From: Cyanobacteria bacterium SZAS LIN-3
Lineage (GTDB): Bacteria > Cyanobacteriota > Vampirovibrionia > Obscuribacterales > Obscuribacteraceae
Reading direction: 5' to 3'
NCBI GenBank assembly: GCA_018266215.1
Contig: JAFEAV010000021.1
Location: forward strand, 1-64,000
Length of the DNA: 64,000 nt
The notes beneath the pieces are model-generated. The model made no database searches. It worked only from the letters and a program-made list of their open reading frames with translations, and had not been told where the DNA came from. Of the stretch, positions 34,775-43,914 are shown one piece after another. Each line of letters opens with the position of its first letter. Position 1 is the first letter of the stretch. The translations under genes and the position numbers were made by a program.

Positions 34775-37483
34775 GTGCCACGGATCAAGCAACACTATCG
34801 CTGTTCCGGACAAGAACTGCGTAAACTGCGCGTCCTGCTGCACAAATGGTGGCAAGACCACAGCCTGGCAGGCGGCGGCCGACACAAGAAAGACAGCTAC
34901 TTAAGCACCGCCATGCTCTTCGGGGCAGCCTTTCACCTGCACATAAAAACAGCTGCTTCATTTGAGGATTGCCTTGAGACAATCTGCAATTTATGGCCCC
35001 GCGCCTTCGCCGAAAACAATTTTCCGGCGCAAAAAATTGTTTTCGTCCGCGAGCTTCTTGCCGACGAAGACCTGCGTCACACTTTTTTCCAGCTGACCAA
35101 ACACCGTCTGACCAGGACAACCTTCGACTCCCCTTTGAGTCCGTCATTCATATACGAAGCCTTCTCCTACGAGGATAGACGCACCTCCAAGGATCTTCTG
35201 CAGGACGAAAGGAAGCTGGTCGACGCCAGTCATCTGATTTCTTTTACGCAGGTCTACACACCGCACTGGGTAGTCGATCACCTGCTGCAAAAAACCCTGG
35301 CCAAAATCATAAGCGAGCAAGACCTGCAAGGTCTCACACGCAAGCGGCTGCTGGACCCGGCTCTGGGCGGCGGAGTCTTCCTTGTGCAGGCACTGGAACT
35401 TCTGGTTTCGGCCTACAAAGATTTTGGTCTGAGCGATTACGAAGCGGCATCGCGGGCTCTCAACCACAATCTCTACGGCCTGGACATCGATCCCGGCGCT
35501 CTGGCCACCGCGGCCCTGACTTTAATACTGAAACTCCTGTCCCTGGGCAGCAGCGTCGAACACATCCGGATCATCCTGCCCTTTAAAAATCTGCACCTGC
35601 TGGCCGACGACGGTGAAGGTGTAAGCGAAGGACTGGGCTCACTTTCGCGGGAGCTTCGCAGCCGGGCCGGGCATCCCCTTTCTTTGCGCTATGACGTTGT
35701 TGTAGCCAATCCGCCCTATCTCGGGCGGAAACTTTTGCCGCGTGCGCTCAAAGACAAACTCAAGCGGCACTACCCCGAAGCGGCAAGCGACCTCAGTCAA
35801 GCCTTTCTCAGTATGGCGCTGGACCTGACAGTCGCCGGCGGCATGATTGGCTTTATCACCCAGCAATCACTGCTCCATCTGGCCAACGCCAGAAGCCTGC
35901 GTCAGAGAATATTGAAAGAGCATCAGCTGGTGGAAGTAGTGGAACTGGGGGCCGGCGTCTTCCCGATGCTGCCCGGAGAAAAGGCTTTCACCGTCCTGGT
36001 GACGATTTGCAAGCTGCCCCCCGAAGGGCAGGAGGTCTGCAGCTACATTTCGCTGGTGGCCGACTCCGACAAGGAAGCAAGTCTAAAAAGCTGCAGCGCC
36101 GCTCAAATTAGCAGAGCCCAGTCGGACTTCCTCAAAGACGATCAGCTGGTCATAAATTTTCACAGGCCCCAGGCCGTATTGCATCTGCGCGCCACCATGA
36201 CCAAACTGGCCGATGTGGCCACCCTGAAACAGGGTCTTGCCACCACAGATAATGGTAGGTTCTTGCGCCATATCTGGGAGGTGCCGGCCTCCGACATACC
36301 AGGCCGTTACGTCCCCTACGCCCGGGGAGAAGGGGCGGAGCGCTGGTGGAGCCCGGTAAATACACTGGTTTTATGGCAGGACAACGGCCGCGCGATCAAA
36401 GAAGCGGTGAATGAAGCCTATCCCTATTTAAAGGGCAACTTCGCCTGGGTGGTAAAGAACGAAGATTACTATTTCCGGCCCGGTCTGACGTTCTCCTTCG
36501 TCAGCAAGGATCGCCTGGCTGTGCGGCTGTTACCGGGCGGCGCCATTTTTGACGTGGGCAGCTCGGCCATCTTTACCCGGGACGAAAGGCACAGGCTGGC
36601 CATCCTCGCCTATCTCAACAGCAGTCTGGCCACGGCCATGGCCCACGATCTAAATCCCACCATCAATTTTCAGGTCGGCGATTTGAAAAAGCTGGTCATA
36701 CCTGATTTTACCGGGGCCGAGCTGAGTCGACTGGGAGAACTGGCGGAGATCTGCATCGCGGCAAAGAAAGAGAAGTTTGCCCTGACCGCGCCGGTGCAAT
36801 TTTTCCACGACCGGCAAAGATCAGACTTCTCGAGGGCGGACTTTGAGCTCACCAGTGAGGCCCTGAACCGGGCTCAGAGACAACTGGAGGAAAGCGAAGA
36901 CGAAATCGACGAACTCGTGCTGCAAACTATCACCCGCGAAACTTCCCTGAGCCGGGCCGACCAGGAACACATCTACGACTTTTGTCGCCGGCCAAAACCA
37001 AAGAGTCGAGACGTTTTTGACGAGCAAAAATACTGCCTCTCGCGTTTGCTCAAAAGCATGCTCAAGTATTTTGTCGACCAACCAGACAGCGCGGTTATCG
37101 CACCCCTGCGTCATGAAAACGACGCCCGTCAATTTCTCGCTTTCTGGCTCGGTGTAAGCGAGCTGGACTTTGCCGGCAAAAGCCTGGACAGCGGCAAGGG
37201 GCTGAGTGCTTTTATACGCACCGCGCTGGCCCGGGCCTTTGATGAGTATTTTGCCGATCAGCCGCCCCTGCTTGTGATCGCACCGGGCCAGGCCATTGTC
37301 GTACTGCCGCCGCAGCAACTGCATGCACCGCAATTAGTGGCACATACAATAGAAGACGCTGACTGCTGCCGACAGGCCGAGAGTCAATTACTGGAGGCGG
37401 GTAAAAACGGTCGCAGCGCAATGATGCAAGATATAGAGCTGAGACCACGCGAAATTCTCAAACAACTCAGTAGAACTGTTTGA
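34775..37483 (+). CDS. Eco57I-type N6-adenine DNA methyltransferase (type IIG-like)
   Basis: 902 residues. QVYTPHWVVDHLL is the N-terminal methylase entry motif. Motif I is LDPALGGGVFLVQAL (Asp 194), which binds AdoMet. Motif IV is ANPPYLG at 311-317, the catalytic NPPY of adenine-N6 methylases. A target-recognition-like region follows (about 480-630, including NEDYYFRPGLTFSF and AYLNSSLATAMAHD), and a long helical C-terminus. No PD-(D/E)xK nuclease is evident in the first 120 residues, nor a separate endonuclease gene next to it, so it may be an orphan methylase. GTG start; it ends overlapping the convergent gene by 17 bp. Confidence 0.9.
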   Translation: MPRIKQHYRCSGQELRKLRVLLHKWWQDHSLAGGGRHKKDSYLSTAMLFGAAFHLHIKTAASFEDCLETICNLWPRAFAENNFPAQKIVFVRELLADEDLRHTFFQLTKHRLTRTTFDSPLSPSFIYEAFSYEDRRTSKDLLQDERKLVDASHLISFTQVYTPHWVVDHLLQKTLAKIISEQDLQGLTRKRLLDPALGGGVFLVQALELLVSAYKDFGLSDYEAASRALNHNLYGLDIDPGALATAALTLILKLLSLGSSVEHIRIILPFKNLHLLADDGEGVSEGLGSLSRELRSRAGHPLSLRYDVVVANPPYLGRKLLPRALKDKLKRHYPEAASDLSQAFLSMALDLTVAGGMIGFITQQSLLHLANARSLRQRILKEHQLVEVVELGAGVFPMLPGEKAFTVLVTICKLPPEGQEVCSYISLVADSDKEASLKSCSAAQISRAQSDFLKDDQLVINFHRPQAVLHLRATMTKLADVATLKQGLATTDNGRFLRHIWEVPASDIPGRYVPYARGEGAERWWSPVNTLVLWQDNGRAIKEAVNEAYPYLKGNFAWVVKNEDYYFRPGLTFSFVSKDRLAVRLLPGGAIFDVGSSAIFTRDERHRLAILAYLNSSLATAMAHDLNPTINFQVGDLKKLVIPDFTGAELSRLGELAEICIAAKKEKFALTAPVQFFHDRQRSDFSRADFELTSEALNRAQRQLEESEDEIDELVLQTITRETSLSRADQEHIYDFCRRPKPKSRDVFDEQKYCLSRLLKSMLKYFVDQPDSAVIAPLRHENDARQFLAFWLGVSELDFAGKSLDSGKGLSAFIRTALARAFDEYFADQPPLLVIAPGQAIVVLPPQQLHAPQLVAHTIEDADCCRQAESQLLEAGKNGRSAMMQDIELRPREILKQLSRTV

Positions 37484-38138
37484 CCTTTTCGTAGTCATTC
37501 TTTTCCCAGCTGTAGCCGCCCTGGACATTGGTGTCGGCGATATAATCGGCGATGAAGGAAACGGACTGTCTCTGAGATCCGCCGGGGAAGCTCAAACCGG
37601 GATTGCCGTCGAGACTTCTGATCACTTCCAGTAAGGTGCCGTCAAAACGAGGGTTACCGGAGTTGGAGACGATCTGTCCGAAAATATGATGGTCCTTCGT
37701 GACGGTCACTCTCATCGTGGCTCGACCGCGATCAAAGGCCAGCTCCTGCCAGCGGGCATAAATCTCTTTGGATAGCTGCTGGTGCCAGGCATCCCAGGCC
37801 ACGGTCAATTCTTTTGAACCACGCTCGGTGCCGATATCGAAAGCGTTTTTGTCGGCGCTGCTGACCAGTGAATCACCGCCGGGGGAGGCATCAAACTGGC
37901 CGGACCCGACGAGTCCCTGGCCGGCACCGCCCTGATTGGCATAGCCTGTCAATCTGGCTGGTGGCGCTGTTGGTGGCATGTCGGTACTGGTACCGGCGCT
38001 ACCGTTGAGCACAGGTCGAGACAGTCTGTTCATCGAACCGTCCAGGCGCACACCACCCTGCAAAACCTGGGCCGAAGCAGGCAGGGCAGCCGCCACGATG
38101 GAAGCGGTGAGAATTAGGTTTAAGAGTCGGCCTTTCAT
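37467..38138 (-). CDS. Secreted TonB-C-like protein
   Basis: 223 residues. A signal peptide (LLNLILTASIVAAALPASA) is followed by a Gly/Pro/Ser-rich region. The C-terminal half has the TonB/TolA C-terminal layout: WHQQLSKEIYARWQELAF, then VTVTKDHHIFGQIVSNSG, then LLEVIRSLDGNPGLSFP. There is no membrane anchor after cleavage, so it is not a classical TonB. The ATG at 38138 follows GAGGAAACT. The 38196-38219 direct repeats lie in its upstream region. Confidence 0.72.
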   Translation of the reverse strand: MKGRLLNLILTASIVAAALPASAQVLQGGVRLDGSMNRLSRPVLNGSAGTSTDMPPTAPPARLTGYANQGGAGQGLVGSGQFDASPGGDSLVSSADKNAFDIGTERGSKELTVAWDAWHQQLSKEIYARWQELAFDRGRATMRVTVTKDHHIFGQIVSNSGNPRFDGTLLEVIRSLDGNPGLSFPGGSQRQSVSFIADYIADTNVQGGYSWEKNDYEKVKQFY

Positions 38139-38195
38139 GATAGTTTCCTCTATCTCAAAAAAATTGCTTGACTGAAATTGTCTGATCACAATACC

Positions 38196-38219
38196 TGTGA
38201 ACGATCATGTGGACGATCA
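38196..38219. promoter_or_regulatory. Tandem 12-bp operator-like repeats
   Basis: TGTGAACGATCA and TGTGGACGATCA stand directly head to tail with one mismatch, 58 bases upstream of the secreted TonB-C-like gene. The spacing of just over one helical turn is usual for response-regulator sites. The binding protein is unknown. Confidence 0.45.
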
Positions 38220-38282
38220 AGGACTTTCTCTGTTCCATGATGAGGAGCAATTTCCAGGATTATTTTAGCCCAGGTGGCCCCA

Positions 38283-39680
38283 CTAGCGACCAAAGATGAG
38301 ACCCAGTACACTCCCGGCTACAGCTCCTCTTAGCGCTCCGCTCTTCATGCTGGAGTAACCGGTGGAGCGCCCGTAGCCGTAGCCACCACGATGGCTCATC
38401 AGGGCACTGGTCAATCCACCAACGGCGGCCCCGGCCAGCCCGAACTCAACAGCTCGGGTGAGTCTGCGGTTCATGCTGCTGCCCGAATGCGAGGTGAATC
38501 CGGAGAGGCCACCGCTGGGCTGGGCGTGGCTGCCGGCAAAAGGCGTGATGCCGTTGTCGGCGGCGCCGGTTGAACTGGCAACGCTGGAAGCGGCAGCGGC
38601 GGAAGTGAGAGAGGCAAGAGCACTCTGATAGCTGGGATTGTTGGGATCGAGGGCGGCGGCCCTGGCCATGGCAGTGCGGGCCCGACCCATATCGCCTTTG
38701 GCCTTGTAAGCCTGGCCCAGGGCAAATTGCACATCGGCGTCTCCGGGGGCCTCATTGGCTACCTGACCGAGAAGTGAGACGGCACCGTCATAATCGCCCT
38801 TCTTGTACTTGGTCGAGGCGTCATTGACCATGGCCTTAAGACGGTTGCGATCGGCAGCGGAAGGAGCCGAGCCGTAGTTGCTGGAATTAGCGAAGGCATT
38901 GGGGGCAGAAGTCGTCGCCGAGCCGCTGCTATAAGACGAGGAGGACGAGCCGCGCGAGGGCGCCCGGCCCGGGGCGGAGGCCACTGATTTCTGGGCATTG
39001 AGCTTGTTGGCCACAGTGGTGACGGTATCGCGCAGGTCCTGGTCCTGGGGATTGATGCGCTGGGCCTGGCGATAGTCGTTGAGCGCCGACTTGAGGTCGC
39101 CTCTACCCTCGGCAATTACACCCAGGTTGTAATAAGCGTCAGCATTATTGGGATCATTGCTGATGATTTTGCGGAAAGCCTGCTCGGCCTGGTCGACTTT
39201 GCCGTCGGTATAGAGTTGCATGGCGTCGGCCACGGCCTGGGTGCTGTCCGGCAAACCCGAATCGGAGCCATCCGAGTTCGCGGCAAAACTCTCATTCCTG
39301 TCGCCGTAGGTCGGCGCTTTGGCCGTCTTGCCCGAATTGGAGGAAGTATCGAGGGTGGGAGCCAGGGGCGGCAGGAAGTCAGGGGACGCGGCACCGCCTC
39401 GACCATAGGCAAGGGCCTTCTGAATGGCCGCTATGCGAGATTCGCTGGAGCCGCTCTTGGCCTCGCCAAAAAGTTTGATTTCCAGGGCCTTGAGGCGGGC
39501 GTCTTCGGAGAGATTCTTACGCGGGGCGCCGTATATGACCTGCTCAAAGTTATCAAGCTTGTTATTGCTGAAAGCGGTGGGCGGCGTTTCGTCAGCGAAG
39601 CTGGCAAGAGGTATAAGGAAGGCCAGCGCCAGCGCCTGCGAGGCTGCGGTCACTATTTGTATGTTCTTTTTGATGCGCAT
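38283..39680 (-). CDS. Secreted TPR protein with glycine-zipper C-terminus
   Basis: 465 residues. The signal peptide (ALALAFLIPLASFA) is followed by a segment with DNFEQVIYGAPRKNLSEDAR and LKALEIKLFGEAKSG, a short repeat-like motif. Two TPR arrays follow (about 155-235 and 280-360, for example NADAYYNLGVIAEGRG and VQFALGQAYKAKGDM), separated by Ser-rich linkers. The C-terminal 60 residues are glycine-zipper-like (FGLAGAAVGGLTSALM, AVAGSVLGLIFGR) and may insert into a membrane. The ATG start is clear. Probably an envelope protein; function unknown. Confidence 0.78.
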   Translation of the reverse strand: MRIKKNIQIVTAASQALALAFLIPLASFADETPPTAFSNNKLDNFEQVIYGAPRKNLSEDARLKALEIKLFGEAKSGSSESRIAAIQKALAYGRGGAASPDFLPPLAPTLDTSSNSGKTAKAPTYGDRNESFAANSDGSDSGLPDSTQAVADAMQLYTDGKVDQAEQAFRKIISNDPNNADAYYNLGVIAEGRGDLKSALNDYRQAQRINPQDQDLRDTVTTVANKLNAQKSVASAPGRAPSRGSSSSSYSSGSATTSAPNAFANSSNYGSAPSAADRNRLKAMVNDASTKYKKGDYDGAVSLLGQVANEAPGDADVQFALGQAYKAKGDMGRARTAMARAAALDPNNPSYQSALASLTSAAAASSVASSTGAADNGITPFAGSHAQPSGGLSGFTSHSGSSMNRRLTRAVEFGLAGAAVGGLTSALMSHRGGYGYGRSTGYSSMKSGALRGAVAGSVLGLIFGR

Positions 39681-39993
39681 GACGACAACCTGTATGCTCT
39701 TATACGACTACTTAAATTGGGCTAACTTGTCTAGCACTATTTCCGCTTCCGCGTCTACTTCTATTCATTCCCCGATCCATGGACTTCCGCTCGGGGTCAG
39801 CGATTTTAAATTGTCCGATTGAACCATAGCCCTATGTGACGTATTTCCCCCGCCCCAGTTCCGAATGGATTGTATCAATATTTTGAGCGCAAATAAGCGC
39901 GAGTGTGTTAGGGTAGTGCATACTGAGATCAGCTTACGCAGCCGATTTCAAACGGTTATCTTACGATCTTGATTTGGCCTCTGTGGAGATTGT
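39681..39993. other. Divergent intergenic region (313 bp)
   Basis: No gene or RNA is seen here. On the minus strand TATAAG (39703-39698) could be the -10 box for the TPR gene. On the plus strand TTGAGC and TGTTAG 17 bases apart (around 39883) could serve the efflux adaptor. Both are weak. GCGCAAATAAGCGC-like symmetry surrounds 39890. Confidence 0.3.
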
Positions 39994-41358
39994 GTGAAGA
40001 AAGAGATTAATTCCAATGTCGGTCCAATAGTCAACGCCGGCGGCCTCTTGGCGTTTTTTCTGACCATATCTTTTTCCCTGGTACTGAGCGGCTGTGAACA
40101 TCAATCGGCCGCCGATAACGCTCCGGAAGTAGGCAAAACCAAAGTCGAATCGGACGAAACCAAAATTGACAAGGTGAACGGTCAGAGCATAATCATCGTC
40201 GCTCCCGAAACGGAAAAGGCGCTCAACTTAAAAGTAGCAAAAGTACAGATGCGCACCGTGGATTTTGCCGTCAAAACAACCGGTGAAGTGCAGGCCAATG
40301 CCAACCTCACAACTCATGTCAACACGCCGGTCTCAGGTCGCGTCACTGAAATATTTGTGCGCGTGGGCGACGTGGTCAAACAGGGCCAGCATTTGATGCA
40401 GATGCACAGTCAGGACATCGAGCAAGCGGAAGCGGATCTCTTGCAGAATGCGTCACAGGTGCGCGCTGATCTCAAACGAGACCTATTGCAAATCGACGGC
40501 GATATTACGCAGGGGCAAGCACAGTTGGGACTTTCACAGAGCACCTACATGCGAGTCAAGGGTCTTCTGGATGAAAAAATCGCTTCCCGTGCCGATTACG
40601 AAGCAGCCAAAACCCAATACGACAAAGACAAAATCAGTCTGGACGCACTACACACAAAACGGCAGGCGACGGTCGCCCTCTCCAACGAACGCATGACCAT
40701 GCTGACCGAGCCGGTCAAGCAAAAGCTGCGGCTCCTGGGTACTTCGGATAAACAAATTGAAGAAGTGATTCGCACCGGTGAAATCAATCCGGTTGTACCG
40801 ATTGTCTCGCCCGAGACCGGCATTGTCACCGAGCGATTCGTTAACGTGGGAGAGCTGGCCGATCCCACCAAGCCGATGTTTACCATCGCCGACTTCACCT
40901 CGGTCTGGCTCAAGGCCGACGTCTACGAAAAAGACATTTCCAAGGTCAAATGCGGCCAGCCGATCGAGCTGGACGTAGACAGTTTCCCGGGAGAAAAATT
41001 TTCCGGTCGACTCAACTATGTCGCAGATTCGGTCAATCAGGACACTCGCACCCTGATGGTCCGCGCCGAAGTGCCCAATCCCGGCAACAAGCTCAAACCC
41101 AAGATGTTTGCGCGTATGCGCATTTTTGTAGGCAACACCCATGTCCTGACCATCGATAAGAACGCGGTCCAGGATGCCGATGATGACAAAGTTGTCTATG
41201 TGCCCATGGGCGGGGGTCGCTACCGCGAACAGAAGGTCAAACTGGGCGGCGAATCGGGCAATCTGGACGAGGTCCTGAGCGGAGTGAAAAACGGCGAGCC
41301 CGTGGTCGTAAACGGCAGCTTCGAACTGCGCTCTGAATCGCTCAAACAGTCCAACTAG
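39994..41358 (+). CDS. RND-type efflux periplasmic adaptor lipoprotein (CusB/HlyD-like)
   Basis: 454 residues. Lipobox LVLSGC places acylated Cys near residue 34. The membrane-fusion-protein layout follows: THVNTPVSGRVTEIFVRVGD (lipoyl half), a helical hairpin (about 150-245), the second lipoyl half PIVSPETGIVTERFVNVGE, beta-barrel (DFTSVWLKADVYEKDIS) and a membrane-proximal end. These adaptors link an inner-membrane pump to an outer-membrane channel; CusB-like members handle metals. No pump or channel gene follows in the window, so its partners are elsewhere. GTG start with GGAG five to six bases upstream. Confidence 0.9.
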   Translation: MKKEINSNVGPIVNAGGLLAFFLTISFSLVLSGCEHQSAADNAPEVGKTKVESDETKIDKVNGQSIIIVAPETEKALNLKVAKVQMRTVDFAVKTTGEVQANANLTTHVNTPVSGRVTEIFVRVGDVVKQGQHLMQMHSQDIEQAEADLLQNASQVRADLKRDLLQIDGDITQGQAQLGLSQSTYMRVKGLLDEKIASRADYEAAKTQYDKDKISLDALHTKRQATVALSNERMTMLTEPVKQKLRLLGTSDKQIEEVIRTGEINPVVPIVSPETGIVTERFVNVGELADPTKPMFTIADFTSVWLKADVYEKDISKVKCGQPIELDVDSFPGEKFSGRLNYVADSVNQDTRTLMVRAEVPNPGNKLKPKMFARMRIFVGNTHVLTIDKNAVQDADDDKVVYVPMGGGRYREQKVKLGGESGNLDEVLSGVKNGEPVVVNGSFELRSESLKQSN

Positions 41359-41413
41359 TCAGGGTTGGCGGTTGACAGCAGCGAGCAGATCTTAAGCATT
41401 TTCACCGCTTTCT

Positions 41414-41442
41414 CTTAACCAATCCTTAGGCCTGAATATATC
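41414..41442 (+). promoter_or_regulatory. Pho-box-like direct repeat overlapping a promoter
   Basis: CTTAACCA (41414-41421) and CTTAGGCC (41425-41432) are 8-mers with a 3-base spacer, an 11-bp period. This is the layout of PhoB/SphR-type and other OmpR-family sites; cyanobacterial Pho boxes are runs of CTTAACCT-like 8-mers with 3-base spacers. A -10-like TATATC lies at 41437-41442, 17 bases after CTTAAC. The second half-site is poor. It would drive the 52-residue protein gene. Confidence 0.4.
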
Positions 41443-41551
41443 AGACTGGGGGTATGAAAACGAGACGAACAATATCAGCAAGATACAGCGTCGGATGGGA
41501 ACTCCCAACTGAGGCTGCGGTCGTTAGCTCTGGATATCCGGAGGGAGAGTT

Positions 41552-41710
41552 ATGGAGTACGCACTAGGATTCGCTGTGACGGCCAGTCTGACATTCTTCG
41601 CCATCTGGGTGAATGACAGATTCAACGTCGGCGGCGAACTCTCTGATGAAGAGCTGGGCGTTAAGGAATTGACTCCGGTGACCGTTGGTCACCGTGAACC
41701 GCTCCATTAG
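41552..41710 (+). CDS. 52-residue single-helix membrane protein
   Basis: A short ORF starting MEYALGFAVTASLTFFAIWV, one predicted membrane helix at the N-terminus, then a polar tail with ELSDEELGVKELTPVTVGH. GGAGGGAGAG lies four to five bases before the ATG, one of the strongest ribosome sites in the window. A 6-bp stem (CTCTGG/CCGGAG, 41528-41543) covers part of that site. The last 50 bases overlap the 3' end of the convergent histidine kinase gene. Function unknown; small membrane proteins of this kind often modulate transporters or sensor kinases, which is inference here. Confidence 0.65.
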   Translation: MEYALGFAVTASLTFFAIWVNDRFNVGGELSDEELGVKELTPVTVGHREPLH

Positions 41711-43196
41711 CCTTAACGGCTTTGTCGAAGCGCACCTGCACAATGGTGCCGCTCTGACCGCGCGCACTGATGATTTTAACGTCGGCACCATGAGCATTGG
41801 CAATCTCTCGCACAATTGCCAGCCCCAGACCGCTGCCTGAATTTTTAGCCAAAGAGCCTTCATCCGGCACACGGTAGAAGCGCTCGAAGACCCGGGAGCG
41901 TTCCAGTTCGGGAATGCCCGGGCCATTGTCCTCAACTTCGAAAATGTGCTCCTTTTCCTTCTCTTTTTCCACCACCGTATAGACGCGGACAGTCACCTGC
42001 CCCCCATCCTGGGTATAGCGAATGGCATTTTCCACAAGGTTGGAACAGAGTTCGTGCAAGGCCCAGCGGTCACCAAATATGGTGCAGGCCTCGGCGCTGC
42101 CCTCAAAGCCGATATCAATATTGCGCTCCACCGCCTGCGGCACCAGCTCTCCCATCACCGCTTTAGCCACCTCATTGAGATCCAGGGGCAGGCGGGTGCG
42201 GGGATCCTGCACATCCGGCTCGGTACGAGCCAGCGTCAGGAGCTGATTTGTCAGCCTGGCGGCCCGGTCGGCCGAGGTACGTATTTGTTTGAGCGCATGC
42301 TTGATGTCGGCCGGATCAGTCTGACGCAGAGCCAGCTCGGTCTGAGTCTTGAGACCGGCCACAGGAGTGCGCAACTGATGCGCGGCATTGGCGACAAAAC
42401 GTCTCTGGGCCTCAATATCCAGGTGCAGTCGGTGCAAGAGTCCATTAATAGCGCTGACCAGGGTGCGCACCTCGCGCGGAACATCCTCCTCGGGAATCGG
42501 CCCCAGATCGTGGGGAGTACGCATGGCCAACTCATCGCGCAGGATATTGAGGGGCGTCAGACCGCGGCGGATGCCCAGGAATATGGCCAGTCCAATGCCC
42601 ATCACTATAAGCAGTTGCGGACCGACTACGCCGATCAAAATCTTGTCGGCAAACTCTTCCCTGGCTCGCAAAGTCTCGGCTACTTGAATCACGACCCTGG
42701 CGCCGGATCGCGGTTCACGGAAGAGCAAGGAGGCGATGCGCACTTCTTCTCCGCGAATGCGACCATAAGAATATTCCGGTTCCTTTTCGCTTAAATCCTC
42801 AACGACACCAAATTCACTCTCCGGTATTCTGGTATCACTGGCAATGACCTTACCGTGCTCGTCCTTGACCTGGTAATAGAGCTTGTCCTTTACATTGTCT
42901 TTTAGAATTTCCAGGGCGATAGGCGGCAGATCAACGACCACCTTGCCGTCGCTGGCTACGATATGACTGGCTATTGAATGCACGTTGTCGACCAGAGCCT
43001 GGTCATAGCCCTCGGTGGCAAAGGCAATGGCCAGTGCGTAAGTGACCAGGGCGCCGACGAGCCACAGCACCAGAATCGGTATCATCAACCATTGCATCAG
43101 CTGCCGGCGCAAAGACAGGGTCTTTGGTCTGGTACGCACCCTCTCGCGCCCGGAGGCAGAGGACTTGTCGGAGCTATCCTCGACTACTGCTGACAT
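41661..43196 (-). CDS. Sensor histidine kinase (OmpR-type partner)
   Basis: 511 residues. N-terminal membrane helix (LMIPILVLWLVGALVTYALAI), periplasmic sensor of about 130 residues, second helix (GPQLLIVMGIGLAIFLGI), HAMP-like segment, HisKA with the phospho-His 273 in ANAAHQLRTPVAG, and HATPase with ELCSNLVENAIRYT, DNGPGIP and GSGLGLAIV. The layout resembles QseC/TctE-type kinases. ATG 43196 is 4 bp after the response-regulator stop; the longer frame to 43343 overlaps that gene and is rejected. The stimulus is unknown. C-terminus overlaps the 52-residue gene. Confidence 0.93.
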   Translation of the reverse strand: MSAVVEDSSDKSSASGRERVRTRPKTLSLRRQLMQWLMIPILVLWLVGALVTYALAIAFATEGYDQALVDNVHSIASHIVASDGKVVVDLPPIALEILKDNVKDKLYYQVKDEHGKVIASDTRIPESEFGVVEDLSEKEPEYSYGRIRGEEVRIASLLFREPRSGARVVIQVAETLRAREEFADKILIGVVGPQLLIVMGIGLAIFLGIRRGLTPLNILRDELAMRTPHDLGPIPEEDVPREVRTLVSAINGLLHRLHLDIEAQRRFVANAAHQLRTPVAGLKTQTELALRQTDPADIKHALKQIRTSADRAARLTNQLLTLARTEPDVQDPRTRLPLDLNEVAKAVMGELVPQAVERNIDIGFEGSAEACTIFGDRWALHELCSNLVENAIRYTQDGGQVTVRVYTVVEKEKEKEHIFEVEDNGPGIPELERSRVFERFYRVPDEGSLAKNSGSGLGLAIVREIANAHGADVKIISARGQSGTIVQVRFDKAVKANGAVHGDQRSPESIP

Positions 43197-43200
43197 AGTC

Positions 43201-43866
43201 CTAAGTATCCGAAAGTAAGTAACCAAGGCCGCGAATGGCCTTGATGGAAACATTGTAAGGTTCGATTTTTTTACGCAAACGATGAATATTGACTTCGATG
43301 GCATTATGCGAAACTTCTTCCTCGAAGCCGTACATATGCTCAATCAATTGTTCTTTAGAGACAACATTGTTGGCGCGCAGCATAAAGACCTCAAGCAAGG
43401 CCAGCTCCCTGGCTGAAAGTTCAATCACCTCATCTCGCCCGGTCACCCGCCGCGCGACTGTATCTAATTTGAGAGCGCCGTAAGAGACCTCTACTTCTCC
43501 GGCCGCCATCTGGCGACGGATCATGGCACGGATGCGGGCTTCCAGCTCAGGCAGGTCAAAAGGCTTGGTCAAATAATCATCGGCCCCAAAATCCAGGCCC
43601 ATAACCCGATCCTCAAGCCTGTCCCGAGCCGTCAATATCAAAACCGGCAAAGTTTGCTTGCGGGCGCGCAACCGCCGCAGAACCTCCAGGCCGTCCAGCT
43701 TGGGCAGACCAAGATCAAGTATCAGTAAATCAAATATATTGGACGACAGAGCCGTATCGGCATCCTGACCGCCGGCAATCTGATCGACTGTATATCCGGC
43801 CTGCCTCAAGGCTTTGGATATACCATCGGACAAAATTTCATCGTCTTCAACGAGCAAAAGTCGCAT
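43201..43866 (-). CDS. OmpR/PhoB-family response regulator
   Basis: 221 residues. Receiver domain MRLLLVEDDEI with phospho-acceptor Asp 51 in LLILDLGLPKLDG, the conserved Lys in YLTKPFDLPEL, and a winged-helix DNA-binding domain with VSHNAIEVNIHRLRKKI. It is the transcription factor partner of the kinase 4 bp downstream. ATG 43866 starts the receiver; an in-frame start at 43890 would add nine odd residues. A GTAAGCTTAC palindrome with a GTAAG repeat at 11 bp (43915-43930) lies upstream and could be an autoregulatory site. Confidence 0.94.
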   Translation of the reverse strand: MRLLLVEDDEILSDGISKALRQAGYTVDQIAGGQDADTALSSNIFDLLILDLGLPKLDGLEVLRRLRARKQTLPVLILTARDRLEDRVMGLDFGADDYLTKPFDLPELEARIRAMIRRQMAAGEVEVSYGALKLDTVARRVTGRDEVIELSARELALLEVFMLRANNVVSKEQLIEHMYGFEEEVSHNAIEVNIHRLRKKIEPYNVSIKAIRGLGYLLSDT

Positions 43867-43914
43867 AATTATCAAGTATAGCCGATACATTTAAATGCTT
43901 TTGCCCGGGTGCCG

